A stretch of DNA of 64,000 nucleotides, taken from NCBI RefSeq assembly GCF_036456085.1, contig NZ_CP138632.1:558001-622000 (forward strand), given 5' to 3'. The notes beneath the pieces were generated by a model. The model was not told where the DNA came from. It saw nothing but the letters and a program-made list of their open reading frames with translations, and ran no database searches. Shown here piece after piece: positions 17,131 through 26,984 of this stretch. This DNA comes from Veillonella parvula. GTDB taxonomy: Bacteria > Bacillota > Negativicutes > Veillonellales > Veillonellaceae. A program made the position numbers and the translations under genes. Every line of letters starts with the position of its first letter. Position 1 is the stretch's first letter.

Positions 17131-18426
17131 TTACTCAATAATTAAATAATTATCTTCTAAACCTACAACAGTTCCACCAACGAGATCACCAATTTTACGT
17201 GTCCCATCAGACTTAACTTTACCATTTATATATTCATTTGTTAAGCCCATATAGTATCCATTCTCTTCCTTTTCGATGAGAATCTCACCAGGCTTACCAA
17301 TGCGAGATTTTGCGTATCGTTCATAACCAGATTGGCTAAGGCCATTTAAAAGTGCTACACGAGTCTTCTTAACAGCTTCTGGTACTTGATCCGCCATGGT
17401 GGCTGCAGGTGTACCCTCACGAATGGAGTATGGGAAGGCATGAATGTGCGTAAATCCAATTTCACGTACTGTATTCAATGTTTCTTCGAAGTCTTCATCA
17501 GTTTCTTGAGGGAAACCAGCAATAATATCAGTTGTAATTGATAAATCTTTAATACGAGAACGTAAACTTGTAATTAAATCTTTATATTCTTGTAATGTAT
17601 AATGGCGTTTCATCAACTTTAATACATGATCAGAACCAGCTTGTAATGGTAAATGTAAATGAGGACAAACACGTTTATTGGTAGCCATTAATTCTACTAA
17701 CTCATCAGAAACCTCTACGGATTCAATGGACCCGAAACGAATGCGGTATAAATTAGGAATCTCTAATAAAGCTTTTACCACATCAGCTAATGTTGGACGA
17801 CCTGGTAATTCGACACCGTAATTACCCAAATGTATACCAGTTAATACGATTTCATGGAATCCATGATCTACTAAACGTTTTGCCTCTTGTACAATATCAT
17901 CAACTTTACGAGATTTTAATTTTCCTCGAGTATAAGGAATGATACAAAAGGCGCAATAGTTATTACAACCTTCTTGAATTTTCATGAACGCACGAGCTTT
18001 GTCAGATTCATTACCATATAACGGCATTTCCTCGAAGTTAGATTCCTTCATGATATCCCGAACAGCATTAATTTGTCGTTCTGTAGATTCTAATTGCTCT
18101 ACTAATTCAACAATTTTAGAGCGATTATTTGTACCAATAACGAGATTAACACCATCTATAGCGGCAATCGCATCTGGATCAAGCTGAGCATAACAACCAG
18201 TTACAATAACATAGGCATCTTCATTTTGACGCTTTGCCTTGCGGATTAATTGACGGGATTTCTTTTCCCCCATATTCGTTACAGAACAGGTATTAATTAC
18301 ATATATATCAGCTTTTTCATCGAAGTCTACCGCTTCGTAATTATTTTGTAAAAATAAACCTTTCATGGCATCTGTATCATATTGGTTTACGCGACACCCT
18401 AAGGTTGTAAAAGCAACGGTTTTCAT
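17131..18426 (-). CDS. mtaB: tRNA t6A37 methylthiotransferase
   Basis: MtaB adds a methylthio group to t6A at position 37 of tRNAs reading ANN codons, using radical SAM chemistry and two [4Fe-4S] clusters. The N-terminal UPF0004 domain has TLGCRVNQYDTDAM and VINTCSVT. The radical SAM cluster is CNNYCAFC in GCNNYCAFCIIPYTRG, and a TRAM domain follows at the C terminus. The Arg-Val-Asn after the first cysteine is the MtaB pattern, distinct from MiaB (C-Q-M-N), which is encoded separately at 38792. The length of 431 residues is normal. The ATG follows GAGAGGTG. Confidence 0.94.
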   Translation of the reverse strand: MKTVAFTTLGCRVNQYDTDAMKGLFLQNNYEAVDFDEKADIYVINTCSVTNMGEKKSRQLIRKAKRQNEDAYVIVTGCYAQLDPDAIAAIDGVNLVIGTNNRSKIVELVEQLESTERQINAVRDIMKESNFEEMPLYGNESDKARAFMKIQEGCNNYCAFCIIPYTRGKLKSRKVDDIVQEAKRLVDHGFHEIVLTGIHLGNYGVELPGRPTLADVVKALLEIPNLYRIRFGSIESVEVSDELVELMATNKRVCPHLHLPLQAGSDHVLKLMKRHYTLQEYKDLITSLRSRIKDLSITTDIIAGFPQETDEDFEETLNTVREIGFTHIHAFPYSIREGTPAATMADQVPEAVKKTRVALLNGLSQSGYERYAKSRIGKPGEILIEKEENGYYMGLTNEYINGKVKSDGTRKIGDLVGGTVVGLEDNYLIIE

Positions 18427-18450
18427 TGCACCTCTCTATTCTTATTTAAT

Positions 18451-19182
18451 TTATAATTCTAATTCATATCGAATCATCGCTAACGATCCAATAGCAGCAG
18501 TTTCAGCCCGTAAAATTGTATTTCCCAGCGATACTGATTTTCCACCATATTTTATAATAGCATTGATTTCCTTCTCTTGATAGCCCCCTTCAGGACCTAT
18601 ACAAATTAAAACATCAGTTACAGACTTATCGGAATGTAAAGTTTTAAGTACATCTTTGATAGTCTGACCTGCTTCATTTTCATAGGCTACCAATTTCAAC
18701 GCCTCAGATTCAATGTCTAATGCTTGTAAAAGCGTCTCTCCTACTACTAGTGTAGGCAAGTGATTTCGTCCACATTGTTGAGCTGCTTCTAGCATTATTT
18801 TTTCCCAACGATTTACTTTTGATTGAAGCTTTTTTTCATCATATTTAGCTACGCAGTTAGCTGTGGGCACAAGATAAATTGTATCCACATTTAACTCCGT
18901 CGCCTTTTGTAACACCCATTCTAGCTTTTCACCTTTTAATAATGATTGAACTAGAATAGTACGATACGATGCTAGATTTCCTTCTACATATTCAATCAGT
19001 TTTGCTTGAGCTTTACCATCTACTTCTGCTGTAATTTGATATGTACCACAACGATTGTCGCTGCCGGTTACAGTTATAGGCTTCTCCATATTATGGCGAA
19101 ATACATGTAGTACATGATGGGTTACATCTTTTGGTAATTCTATTATTTCATCTAATGGTGTAGGAATAAAAATCTTTTTCAT
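18451..19182 (-). CDS. rsmE: 16S rRNA m3U1498 methyltransferase
   Basis: RsmE methylates N3 of U1498 in helix 44 of 16S rRNA. The 243-residue protein has an N-terminal PUA-like part (HHVLHVFRHNMEKPI), then a trefoil-knot methyltransferase domain with LVQSLLKGEKLEWVLQKATEL, CIGPEGGY and SLGNTILRAETA. The ATG at 19182 overlaps the prmA stop as ATGA, a 4-bp coupling. Translation is probably reinitiated, since no strong ribosome site is seen. Confidence 0.94.
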   Translation of the reverse strand: MKKIFIPTPLDEIIELPKDVTHHVLHVFRHNMEKPITVTGSDNRCGTYQITAEVDGKAQAKLIEYVEGNLASYRTILVQSLLKGEKLEWVLQKATELNVDTIYLVPTANCVAKYDEKKLQSKVNRWEKIMLEAAQQCGRNHLPTLVVGETLLQALDIESEALKLVAYENEAGQTIKDVLKTLHSDKSVTDVLICIGPEGGYQEKEINAIIKYGGKSVSLGNTILRAETAAIGSLAMIRYELEL

Positions 19183-20042
19183 CGTTTTTCTAGCGCAAAC
19201 GTATGCCAAGGCCCTGCAACGCGCTCCTCAATAATATGCCAATGAGCCTCAATATATGGCATGATTTCATCATAACGATCATCAATAATGCCACTAATAA
19301 TCAAAATGCCCCTATCATCCAGTTTCTTACCAATTTGAGGTAATAGTATTTTAAGGGGATCCACTGTTAGATTAGCTAAAATTAATTGGGCAGTACCATT
19401 GAAATCACTATCCAAATTACCACAAATGATTTCAGCAGATACATGATTATTCTCACAGTTAATTCTAGCTTGATTTGCAGCATACTCTTCTATATCTATA
19501 CCAACTAAATTTTTAATACCTAAATGGGCTGCTACTAATAAAAGAATACCTGTGCCAGTACCAATATCCAAACAAGTAACTGTATCAAGATCCATAGATT
19601 TACTATAGGATTTTAATAGCTCTGCACAAGTCCGTGTCGTCTCATGAGACCCGGTACCAAAGGAAATATCTGAATCAATTTCAATAATAATTTTATTATC
19701 TACATTATTGTATTCCTGCCATGCTGGTTTAATGATTAAGTTAGGTAAAATTTCTGTAGGTTCAATATACTGTTGCCAAGAGTTTAACCAAGTTGACTCA
19801 TCAAAAATATCTGTATCTATTGATATAACCTTGATATTGGCCTCAGTAAGCCGTTTTACTAAATCCGCCTTAATCATATTCATATCGAGTGATATATCAG
19901 CATACATAGTTAATTTTATTAAATTAGGCTGATTTTCAACATCTTCTTCTATAATTCCATTGTCTGCATAATCGTCAAAAAGAGTAGTCACCTCATCGGT
20001 GGCTACTCTTTCACAGACAATGGATACTTCTATCCATTGCAT
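19179..20042 (-). CDS. prmA: Ribosomal protein L11 methyltransferase
   Basis: PrmA trimethylates lysines of ribosomal protein L11. The 287-residue protein has an N-terminal L11-binding domain and then a class I SAM-binding domain with CLDIGTGTGILLLVA and ILANLTVDPL, where NLTVDPL is close to the catalytic loop. DISFGTGSHETT is the typical family motif before the SAM site. I use the ATG at 20042, preceded by AAAGGAG. It lies 55 bp after dnaJ in the conserved dnaJ-prmA-rsmE order. Confidence 0.94.
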   Translation of the reverse strand: MQWIEVSIVCERVATDEVTTLFDDYADNGIIEEDVENQPNLIKLTMYADISLDMNMIKADLVKRLTEANIKVISIDTDIFDESTWLNSWQQYIEPTEILPNLIIKPAWQEYNNVDNKIIIEIDSDISFGTGSHETTRTCAELLKSYSKSMDLDTVTCLDIGTGTGILLLVAAHLGIKNLVGIDIEEYAANQARINCENNHVSAEIICGNLDSDFNGTAQLILANLTVDPLKILLPQIGKKLDDRGILIISGIIDDRYDEIMPYIEAHWHIIEERVAGPWHTFALEKR

Positions 20043-20097
20043 ATATGCTCCTTTATAGGGAATGTGATGGAACAAACCATTCCTTCACATGAGCTGT

Positions 20098-21255
20098 TCA
20101 TTTAGTCAAACAGTCCTTGATTTTTTCAAAGAGACTTTTGCTCACTTGTAAGTTATTTACATCTTCATTACTTTCATTTGCAAAGCGTAACAATAGCTCA
20201 CGTTGAGTGTCTGTCAACTTCTTAGGCGTTTGGACGGTTACCACAATGTGTTGGTCACCCCTTTGGTTAGGGTTACGCAAATATGGTATACCTTTGCCCT
20301 TTACGCGGAATGCCGTTCCCGTTTGAGTACCTTCCGGAATCTTTAACTCTACTTTACCATCTAAAGTGTTAACTTGTATAGTCGCACCAAGAGCAGCTTG
20401 AGCAAAGCTAATATTTACACGGCTAATAACGTCATTACCATTTCGTTCAAATTCCTTGTGAGGACGAACAAAGATATATACATAGAGATCCCCTTTAGGA
20501 CCGCCTAAAATACCAGGTTCCCCTTCATTGGCTACACGTAAACGAGATCCGCTATCTACACCAGCTGGAATTTTAATGGAAATCTTCCGTTTAGCCAACA
20601 TTTCGCCAGTACCACGGCATTTAGAGCAAGGTTTTTCAATGCTTTTACCCGTACCATGACAGCGGGAACAAGTGCGAACGGACTGCATACGTCCAAATGG
20701 AGTATTTTGAATAACCGCTTCTTGACCAGAACCATGACAGTTTGGACAAGTATCGACACGAGAGCCTGGTTCACCACCAGTACCATGACAGTGATCACAT
20801 TCTTCATGACGATGCACTTCAATTTCCATAGATTTACCAAAGGCTGCATCTTCAAAGGAAATATCGATATCTTCACGCAAGTCATTACCTTTTTGAGGGC
20901 CTTGTTGTTGGCGTCCACCACCAAACATGCCACCAAAAATGTCGCCAAAGATATCACCAAAGCCTCCAGCTTGACCACCGAAACCGCCAAAGCCGCCTTG
21001 GAAACCACCGGCACCAGCGCCGCCTCCTTGTTTGAAGGCGTCGTGGCCGAATTGGTCATATTGAGCTTTTTTAGTTTCATCAGACAAGACTTCATAAGCT
21101 TCGTTAGCTTCTTTAAACTTTGCTTCCGCTTCCTTTGGATTATCTTTATTTACATCTGGGTGGTATTGGCGTGCCTTTTTACGGAAGGCTTTTTTGATTT
21201 CATCTTGAGAGGCATTTTTACTAACCCCTAGGATGTCATAATAATCTCGTGCCAT
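20098..21255 (-). CDS. dnaJ: Chaperone protein DnaJ
   Basis: DnaJ delivers unfolded substrates to DnaK and stimulates its ATPase. The 385-residue protein has the J domain (about 1-70, with the HPD motif in QYHPDVN) and a Gly/Phe-rich linker (about 75-120). The zinc domain has four CxxCxGxG repeats ([32 protein letters not shown]), followed by the C-terminal substrate-binding domains. It starts 16 bp after dnaK. The type I DnaJ layout is complete. Confidence 0.97.
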   Translation of the reverse strand: MARDYYDILGVSKNASQDEIKKAFRKKARQYHPDVNKDNPKEAEAKFKEANEAYEVLSDETKKAQYDQFGHDAFKQGGGAGAGGFQGGFGGFGGQAGGFGDIFGDIFGGMFGGGRQQQGPQKGNDLREDIDISFEDAAFGKSMEIEVHRHEECDHCHGTGGEPGSRVDTCPNCHGSGQEAVIQNTPFGRMQSVRTCSRCHGTGKSIEKPCSKCRGTGEMLAKRKISIKIPAGVDSGSRLRVANEGEPGILGGPKGDLYVYIFVRPHKEFERNGNDVISRVNISFAQAALGATIQVNTLDGKVELKIPEGTQTGTAFRVKGKGIPYLRNPNQRGDQHIVVTVQTPKKLTDTQRELLLRFANESNEDVNNLQVSKSLFEKIKDCLTK

Positions 21256-21271
21256 TCGTTACCAACCCTTC

Positions 21272-23113
21272 TTATTTCTTGTCATCATCCACTACTGTGT
21301 AATCAGCATCAACAACATTGTCATCAGCTTTTGTTTGTTGTTGACCTTGTTCAGCACCGCCAGCTGCTTGTTGAGCTTGTTGAGCTGCTGCATACATTTG
21401 TTCTGCTAATTTATGTAATGGTTGTTCCAAAGCTTCACTATCTTTTTTGATATCTTCGATATTGCCAGCTTCGATAGATTTTTTCAATTTATCTTTCGCT
21501 TCTTCTACTTCTTTCATCAAAGAAGCGTCGCCTTTACCTTCAAGGTCTTTCAATGCTTTCTCAGCTTGATATACTAGGGAGTCCGCATTATTTTTAATAT
21601 CTAATTCTTCTTTTCTAGCTTTATCTTCCGCTGCATGAGCTTCAGCTTCTTTAACCATGCGATCAATTTCTTCTTCTTTCAAGCCGCTAGAAGAAGTAAT
21701 AGTAATCTTTTGTTCCTTTTGAGTACCTAAATCTTTAGCTTTTACATGTACGATACCATTAGCATCGATGTCAAATGTTACTTCGATTTGAGGAACCCCA
21801 CGAGGAGCAGCTGGGATACCATCCAAGTTGAAACGACCCAATGTTTTATTATCTGCTGCGAACTCACGTTCACCTTGCAATACATGAATATCTACAGATG
21901 GTTGATTATCTGCTGCAGTGGAGAATACTTGAGATTTAGATGTAGGAATTGTAGTATTACGATCAATAATACGTGTGAATACACCGCCCATTGTTTCGAT
22001 ACCAAGAGACAATGGAGTTACGTCAAGTAACAATACGTCTTTTACTTCACCTACTAATACGCCACCTTGAATAGCAGCACCGATAGCTACACATTCATCA
22101 GGGTTAACGTTTTTTGTTGGTTCCTTACCCAATACTTTTTTAATAGCTTCTTGTACAGCTGGGATACGACTAGAACCACCAACTAACAATACTTTATCGA
22201 TATCGGATGCAGATAAACCAGCATCACTCATAGCTTTACGAGTAGGTTCTATAGTAGCTTGTACCAAATCAGCAGTTAATTCTTCAAATTTAGCACGAGT
22301 CAATGTTACATCCAAATGTTTAGGACCAGTAGCATCAGCTGTGATAAATGGCAAGTTGATATTTGTGCTAGCTACGCCAGACAATTCAATTTTTGCTTTT
22401 TCAGCAGCTTCTTTTAAACGTTGATCAGCTAATTTATCATTGGATAAATCGATACCAGTTTCTTTTTTGAACTCTTCAATAAGGTAGTTCATAATGCGTT
22501 GGTCGAAGTCATCCCCACCAAGGTGGTTATTACCAGATGTTGCTAATACTTCAAATACACCGTCACCAAGTTCAAGGATAGATACGTCGAATGTACCACC
22601 ACCAAGGTCAAATACAAGAACTTTACCATCTTCATCTTTATCTACACCATATGCAAGAGCAGCTGCTGTAGGTTCGTTGATGATACGAAGTACTTCAAGA
22701 CCTGCAATGGCACCTGCGTCTTTTGTAGCTTGACGTTGAGCATCTGTAAAGTATGCAGGAACTGTAATAACAGCTTGTTTTACAGGTTCGCCCAAGTAAG
22801 CTTCTGCATCAGCTTTGATTTTTTGAAGAATCATTGCAGAAATTTCTTGAGGAGTATAAGATTTACCTTCTACAGTTACTTTGTAGTCTGTACCCATGTG
22901 ACGTTTAATAGAAATGATTGTATTTTCTGGGTTAGATACAGCTTGACGTTTAGCCAATTGACCAACTAAACGTTCTCCATTTTTTGCAAACCCAACAACG
23001 GAAGGAGTTGTACGTGCACCTTCTTGATTTGTAATAACCGTAGGTTCGCCGCCTTCCATAACAGCAACACAAGAGTTTGTTGTCCCTAAATCAATACCAA
23101 TTACCTTTGCCAT
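21272..23113 (-). CDS. dnaK: Chaperone protein DnaK (Hsp70)
   Basis: DnaK is the ATP-driven Hsp70 chaperone. The 613-residue protein begins with [14 protein letters not shown] and carries [14 protein letters not shown] and [11 protein letters not shown] in the ATPase domain. The linker region has [18 protein letters not shown], followed by the substrate-binding and lid domains and a glutamine-rich, acidic tail ending in DDDKK. Lacking the 24-residue insert of the Gram-negative form is typical of Firmicutes, but I did not align it. AGGAGG precedes the ATG. It is in the CIRCE-controlled operon. Confidence 0.97.
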   Translation of the reverse strand: MAKVIGIDLGTTNSCVAVMEGGEPTVITNQEGARTTPSVVGFAKNGERLVGQLAKRQAVSNPENTIISIKRHMGTDYKVTVEGKSYTPQEISAMILQKIKADAEAYLGEPVKQAVITVPAYFTDAQRQATKDAGAIAGLEVLRIINEPTAAALAYGVDKDEDGKVLVFDLGGGTFDVSILELGDGVFEVLATSGNNHLGGDDFDQRIMNYLIEEFKKETGIDLSNDKLADQRLKEAAEKAKIELSGVASTNINLPFITADATGPKHLDVTLTRAKFEELTADLVQATIEPTRKAMSDAGLSASDIDKVLLVGGSSRIPAVQEAIKKVLGKEPTKNVNPDECVAIGAAIQGGVLVGEVKDVLLLDVTPLSLGIETMGGVFTRIIDRNTTIPTSKSQVFSTAADNQPSVDIHVLQGEREFAADNKTLGRFNLDGIPAAPRGVPQIEVTFDIDANGIVHVKAKDLGTQKEQKITITSSSGLKEEEIDRMVKEAEAHAAEDKARKEELDIKNNADSLVYQAEKALKDLEGKGDASLMKEVEEAKDKLKKSIEAGNIEDIKKDSEALEQPLHKLAEQMYAAAQQAQQAAGGAEQGQQQTKADDNVVDADYTVVDDDKK

Positions 23114-23140
23114 AATATATACCTCCTAAAACTTTATAAT

Positions 23141-23686
23141 CTATTCAACAACTTTTACCATTGCTGGACGTATACAACGACCATCAACAGTATAGCCAGT
23201 TTGCAAAACTTCACACACCGTATCGGATTCATATTCATCTGACGGTACACGCATAATCGCTTGATGGAAATTTGGATCAAATGGTTGACCCATAGCTTCA
23301 ATAACAGCTAAACCATGTTTAGATAACATAGCCATCAAATTTTGATGAATCATAATGAATCCATCGAGGAATACTTTTGCTTCCCCTTCTGCAGGACTTT
23401 GAACGGCCCGTTCAAAGTTATCCAATACAGGAAGAAGGTCCGTTAATACATCCCCTTTTACATATCCAGCAAGTTGCTCTTTTTCCTGGTTAGTACGACG
23501 TTTGAAATTTTCAAAGTCCGCTTGTAACCGTTTATAGCGATTATCAAAGTCGGCTTTAAGTTCTTCTAACACTTGAGCAGCATCAGCCACAGCTTCTTCA
23601 GTTTTTTCAACAGTTGGTTCCTCTACATTCGTAGTATCCTCTGTTTCCTCCACTGTTTCTTGTTTAATGTCTTGTTCTTCAGCCAT
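23141..23686 (-). CDS. grpE: Nucleotide exchange factor GrpE
   Basis: GrpE releases ADP from DnaK. The 181-residue protein has an acidic, low-complexity N terminus (about 1-45), then a long coiled-coil with NRYKRLQADFENFKRR. The C-terminal beta domain includes FDPNFHQAIMRV and VCEVLQTGYTVDGRCIRPAMVKV, the family signature. Its start overlaps the hrcA stop by one base (TAATG), so the two are translationally coupled. Confidence 0.96.
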   Translation of the reverse strand: MAEEQDIKQETVEETEDTTNVEEPTVEKTEEAVADAAQVLEELKADFDNRYKRLQADFENFKRRTNQEKEQLAGYVKGDVLTDLLPVLDNFERAVQSPAEGEAKVFLDGFIMIHQNLMAMLSKHGLAVIEAMGQPFDPNFHQAIMRVPSDEYESDTVCEVLQTGYTVDGRCIRPAMVKVVE

Positions 23687-24714
23687 TATTTGCCCTTTCT
23701 GTTTTGTTCTTTTACCATAGTTTCCATTATATGTTTCATATGGGACAACATGCCGATGATACGTCCGTATTCCATCCGCGTTGGACCAAGAATAGCAAGA
23801 GTTCCGATAGGCTGATCTTGATTCGTAAAATCAGCTTGTACCACACTCATTGAATGTAGCGCTTCAGTTTCATTCTCAATACCAATCTTGACCTTAACAG
23901 GTGTTGGAGAATCATCTTTTAATAACTGTCCTAATTGATTTTGTTCTTCCACTAAGGAAAGCAAGGGTTGTACCTTCTCAACAGACTTAAACTCTGGTTG
24001 ATTTAACAACTCTGTGGTACCTACCGAATAGAACAACTTACGTTTATTAATAGCTCGTAATAATGTCTCCGAAAGGATTAATAAAATTCCCTGCGGTCCT
24101 TCCATATGGACCAATATAGATCCTAAAGCCTCAGCCGTTACATGACCAATACTTACATTCTGTAGTGCATTGCTAAATTGTATGGCTAGACTTTGTAAAA
24201 GCTCTGGTGAAACACTTTCACCAAAGTACATCAACTCATTATCGAGTGCTCCTGTTTCAGTAATAACTACCATAATGGCTTGATGACTATCTAGCGGTAA
24301 TACATGAATGTATTTGATTAATGCTCTATCATGGGCTGGTGCTAAGAATAAACTCATGCTATGACTTACCTGTGAAAGTAGTTTAGCCATATTTAGAAAG
24401 AGTTCACTCGTTGATCCATTGGAACGCTTCCATAACATTTCAATTTTTTCAGCATCCTGTAATGGAACAGGTTGTCGACTCAGCATAGAATCAACATATA
24501 AGCGATAGCCCTTAGCTGAAGGAATACGTCCAGCCGATGTATGAGGTTGCTCTAAATAGCCTAATTCCTCTAAATCGGACATTTCGTTCCGCACCGTAGC
24601 AGGACTGATGCCAAGATCATAATTTTTAGCAATTGTTCGAGATCCTACAGGTTCTGCGGACTTAACATAGTCTTCAATTATGACTCGCAAGATGCGCTGT
24701 TTTCTTTCATCCAT
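23686..24714 (-). CDS. hrcA: Heat-inducible transcription repressor HrcA
   Basis: HrcA represses the dnaK operon by binding CIRCE and needs GroEL to stay active. The 342-residue protein has a winged helix at the N terminus (RILRVIIEDYVKSAEPVGS, then LGISPATVRNEMSDLEELGYL) and a GAF-like domain behind it. I chose the ATG at 24714 because GAGGTG lies 7 bases upstream. The operator lies 15 bases in front of the start, so the operon is autoregulated. Confidence 0.96.
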   Translation of the reverse strand: MDERKQRILRVIIEDYVKSAEPVGSRTIAKNYDLGISPATVRNEMSDLEELGYLEQPHTSAGRIPSAKGYRLYVDSMLSRQPVPLQDAEKIEMLWKRSNGSTSELFLNMAKLLSQVSHSMSLFLAPAHDRALIKYIHVLPLDSHQAIMVVITETGALDNELMYFGESVSPELLQSLAIQFSNALQNVSIGHVTAEALGSILVHMEGPQGILLILSETLLRAINKRKLFYSVGTTELLNQPEFKSVEKVQPLLSLVEEQNQLGQLLKDDSPTPVKVKIGIENETEALHSMSVVQADFTNQDQPIGTLAILGPTRMEYGRIIGMLSHMKHIMETMVKEQNRKGK

Positions 24715-24728
24715 AATGACACCTCTTG

Positions 24729-24755
24729 TTAGCACTCATTAACTTTGAGTGCTAA
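24729..24755. promoter_or_regulatory. CIRCE operator for HrcA
   Basis: TTAGCACTC-N9-GAGTGCTAA is a perfect CIRCE element. It lies between the hrcA promoter and start codon, where bound HrcA blocks transcription of hrcA-grpE-dnaK-dnaJ. Confidence 0.98.
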
Positions 24756-24766
24756 TCGCATGTATA

Positions 24767-24794
24767 ATATTACCATATTAAAAAAAATTGTCAA
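24767..24794 (-). promoter_or_regulatory. Promoter of the hrcA-dnaK operon
   Basis: On the minus strand a perfect -35 TTGACA (24789-24794) is followed after 16 bases by TAATAT (24767-24772). An overlapping alternative -10 is possible. CIRCE lies immediately downstream. Confidence 0.75.
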
Positions 24795-25111
24795 GCTAAA
24801 AAATGCCAAAAAAGTCAAATAATATCAATTTAGTCAAAAAGACAAATCAATATTTTTGATTAATTAGTCAAAAAATCAAAGTGCAACAATAAGAAAACAC
24901 TTATACTATCTACATTTATGACATATCCCAAAATTTAAAGATTAGAATATGTAGTTCTAATAAAATTTCTATTATTAAAACCTGAAATAGTATAAGTGTT
25001 TATATATAATAATTTAGTTGTCAATAAACTCTTAGTTAAAATACTTTTTTGGCCCAAGAATTTACGGACTATAAACTATAAATCAATTAGAACTAAAATG
25101 TACTAATTGAT
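24795..25111. other. Gene-free region with nested inverted repeats
   Basis: About 317 bases without a gene separate the siroheme-protein gene from the hrcA promoter. They hold three AGTCAAA copies (24813, 24832, 24866), a 15-bp inverted repeat pair (24895-24909 with 24987-25001) and the first arm of a 17-bp pair (25074-25090). It is very AT-rich and no open frame of note is present. Confidence 0.6.
24895..25001. repeat. 107-bp element bounded by 15-bp perfect inverted repeats
   Basis: AAACACTTATACTAT (24895-24909) and ATAGTATAAGTGTTT (24987-25001) are exact reverse complements. Inside them CTACAT (24910-24915) and ATGTAG (24949-24954) form a further pair. It could be a MITE-like remnant or an RNA structure. 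Confidence 0.6.
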
Positions 25112-25119
25112 TTATAGTT
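25074..25119. repeat. 17-bp inverted repeat overlapping the siroheme-protein stop codon
   Basis: AACTATAAATCAATTAG (25074-25090) and CTAATTGATTTATAGTT (25103-25119) are exact reverse complements with a 12-base loop. The right arm covers the stop codon. Without a T tail it is not a standard terminator. Confidence 0.65.
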
Positions 25120-25714
25120 CTACCCCTTCTAATGGATTGCCAAGACGCTCTAACAGTTTCCCCATACGTTCACGAGGTTCACCATATTTAGCATACCAAT
25201 CAATCAAAATATCTACAGCTTTTTTAGATTGCTCAATAGTTAGTTTTCTTGCTAAAATTTTTCCTGCTTCAGGTCTCATGCCTGTATTACCACCAACAGC
25301 CAACATAAAACCTTGAGATGTACCGATAAAGGCAATATCCTTTACCATTGCATCTGGGCAGTTACGTCCACATCCACTGATGCCGATTTTGCACTTGTGA
25401 GAGGTTTTTCGGCCGTAATGTTTTCTCTCTACATAATCAGCCAATTCTTTAGTTTCCATTTGTCCATTTTTACAATGGCCTTTACCTACACAAGCAATTA
25501 AGGAATTAACACCTCTATGAATAACAGTGGTCACGCCATCAGGCAATTCAGAAATAAACTGCTCCTTATCATCTTTTTCAATACCTGTAATTTGTATACC
25601 TGTTACAACATGACGGAAGGATCCACCATATTTTTCAGCAAGTTCTATGCATGCTTTCATTTGATCTAAAGTAAATTCATTATGTAAACCGTGTAATATT
25701 ACAGATGTCTTCAT
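25112..25714 (-). CDS. Small siroheme/[4Fe-4S] protein, sulfite/nitrite reductase-like
   Basis: The 200-residue protein is one copy of the nitrite/sulfite reductase fold. An N-terminal ferredoxin-like half (about 1-65) precedes a siroheme-[4Fe-4S] half with Cys75-x5-Cys81 (ACVGKGHC) and Cys115-x3-Cys119 (SGCGRNCPDA), the four expected cluster ligands. Full assimilatory enzymes have two repeats and 500-600 residues, so this resembles the small sulfite-reductase-like proteins of anaerobes. GAGGAGGAG precedes the ATG. It lies between hemW and hrcA, genes that are usually adjacent. Whether it reduces sulfite, nitrite or something else is unknown. Confidence 0.85.
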   Translation of the reverse strand: MKTSVILHGLHNEFTLDQMKACIELAEKYGGSFRHVVTGIQITGIEKDDKEQFISELPDGVTTVIHRGVNSLIACVGKGHCKNGQMETKELADYVERKHYGRKTSHKCKIGISGCGRNCPDAMVKDIAFIGTSQGFMLAVGGNTGMRPEAGKILARKLTIEQSKKAVDILIDWYAKYGEPRERMGKLLERLGNPLEGVEL

Positions 25715-25795
25715 CGCTCCTCCTCAAATCTAGCATGCTTATTCACCATCATCCTATTTATACTAACATATTAGATTTTGAGAAACTGTGAGAAA

Positions 25796-26980
25796 TTACT
25801 CACGAATAAATTGACTAAATACATAGTTCCCATGCTTGGCACCTTCAGCGGTTAAATGATAACTTCCATTTTGATACTCTAATAGACCTTTACTAACTAA
25901 ATCATCTAAAGCAGTACCAAATAAATCATGGACAGATACGCCAAATTTATCTTCGAATTTTTGCTCATCAAGGCCCCATTTAGTGCGAAGGGCTAAAAAG
26001 GAAAAATCCTCTTGAGCTCGCTCTAAAGTAATCGTCTCCGTATCAATAGTAGGCATAATATATCTGTCAACAGATTGTATATAGGGCATTACATTACGAT
26101 TATTACTACGGCGTACTCCGTCATAGAAGGAATGAGCACCAGCACCAAAGCCTAAATAATCTATATAGTGCCAATATTTTAAATTATGACGACTATAGGA
26201 ATTAGCCTTGGCGAAATTTGAAATCTCATATCGTTCAAAACCCAATTCTTTTAAACCAGCCATCATTGTATCATACATTGATTCATCTATACTTTCACTA
26301 GGAATGAAAATAAGATTTTTCTGAACTAAATGATATAAATAGGTCCCCACTTCTACTTGTAATCCATAAGTAGAAATATGATTAATAGGCAACTCTTCTA
26401 CGACTGCTAAATTACGTTTAATATCGTCTAAGGATTGTCTTGGTAATCCATAAATCAAATCAATATTAATATCAGCAAAGCCCGCCTCTTTAGCATCATA
26501 AACGGCTTGTTTTGCCTGTTCCCCGTTGTGACTGCGATGAAGCATGGTAAGTGCCTTATCGTCAAATGTTTGAACACCAAAGCTAATACGATTAAAACCA
26601 AATTTAACTAATTTCGTTAAATAATGTAAATTTACTTCCCCAGGATTCGATTCAATAGTCATATGACAATCGTCAGTAATTGTAAAAGTGTTTTTGATTT
26701 TATCAAGAATCATCTGTAGATGTTGAATCGATAATTCTGTAGGCGTACCTCCACCAAAATAAATTGTATCAATAGCTTTAGATGTTGACTCTGGATGTTC
26801 AGAGACCCATAAATCGATTTCTTGAACTAAAGCATATACATAGGTTTCGTAATAATCTTGTAAATTTTGGTAAGCAGGAAAATCACAATACATACATTTC
26901 TGTTTACAAAAAGGGATATGGACATATAGCCCCATATCCCTCAGTGTAGACAGATTCAGAATATCAGAATCTGTTTTCAT
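25796..26980 (-). CDS. hemW: Radical SAM heme chaperone HemW
   Basis: HemW is related to oxygen-independent coproporphyrinogen oxidase but acts as a heme-binding chaperone. The 394-residue protein has the cluster motif C25-x3-C29-x2-C32 in HIPFCKQKCMYCDF, then YFGGGTPTEL and a C-terminal HemN-like domain. I start at the ATG 26980, preceded by GAGGA; the longer frame would open with TTG inside lepA. HemN-type oxidases usually have an extra N-terminal part that is missing here, so HemW is the better name. Confidence 0.9.
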   Translation of the reverse strand: MKTDSDILNLSTLRDMGLYVHIPFCKQKCMYCDFPAYQNLQDYYETYVYALVQEIDLWVSEHPESTSKAIDTIYFGGGTPTELSIQHLQMILDKIKNTFTITDDCHMTIESNPGEVNLHYLTKLVKFGFNRISFGVQTFDDKALTMLHRSHNGEQAKQAVYDAKEAGFADINIDLIYGLPRQSLDDIKRNLAVVEELPINHISTYGLQVEVGTYLYHLVQKNLIFIPSESIDESMYDTMMAGLKELGFERYEISNFAKANSYSRHNLKYWHYIDYLGFGAGAHSFYDGVRRSNNRNVMPYIQSVDRYIMPTIDTETITLERAQEDFSFLALRTKWGLDEQKFEDKFGVSVHDLFGTALDDLVSKGLLEYQNGSYHLTAEGAKHGNYVFSQFIRE

Positions 26981-26984
26981 TTTA

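Noticed and set aside
20556-21231. Two long open frames on both strands inside dnaJ
   Set aside because: They are by-products of the GC-rich, repetitive Gly and zinc-finger region of dnaJ. The true frame has all DnaJ domains and these have none.
24795-25111. Insertion sequence remnant
   Set aside because: No transposase fragment or target duplication could be seen, so only the repeats are reported.
25112-25714. Pseudogene of a full-length sulfite reductase
   Set aside because: It has a good start, ribosome site, uninterrupted frame and all four cluster cysteines, so a small functional protein is more likely.
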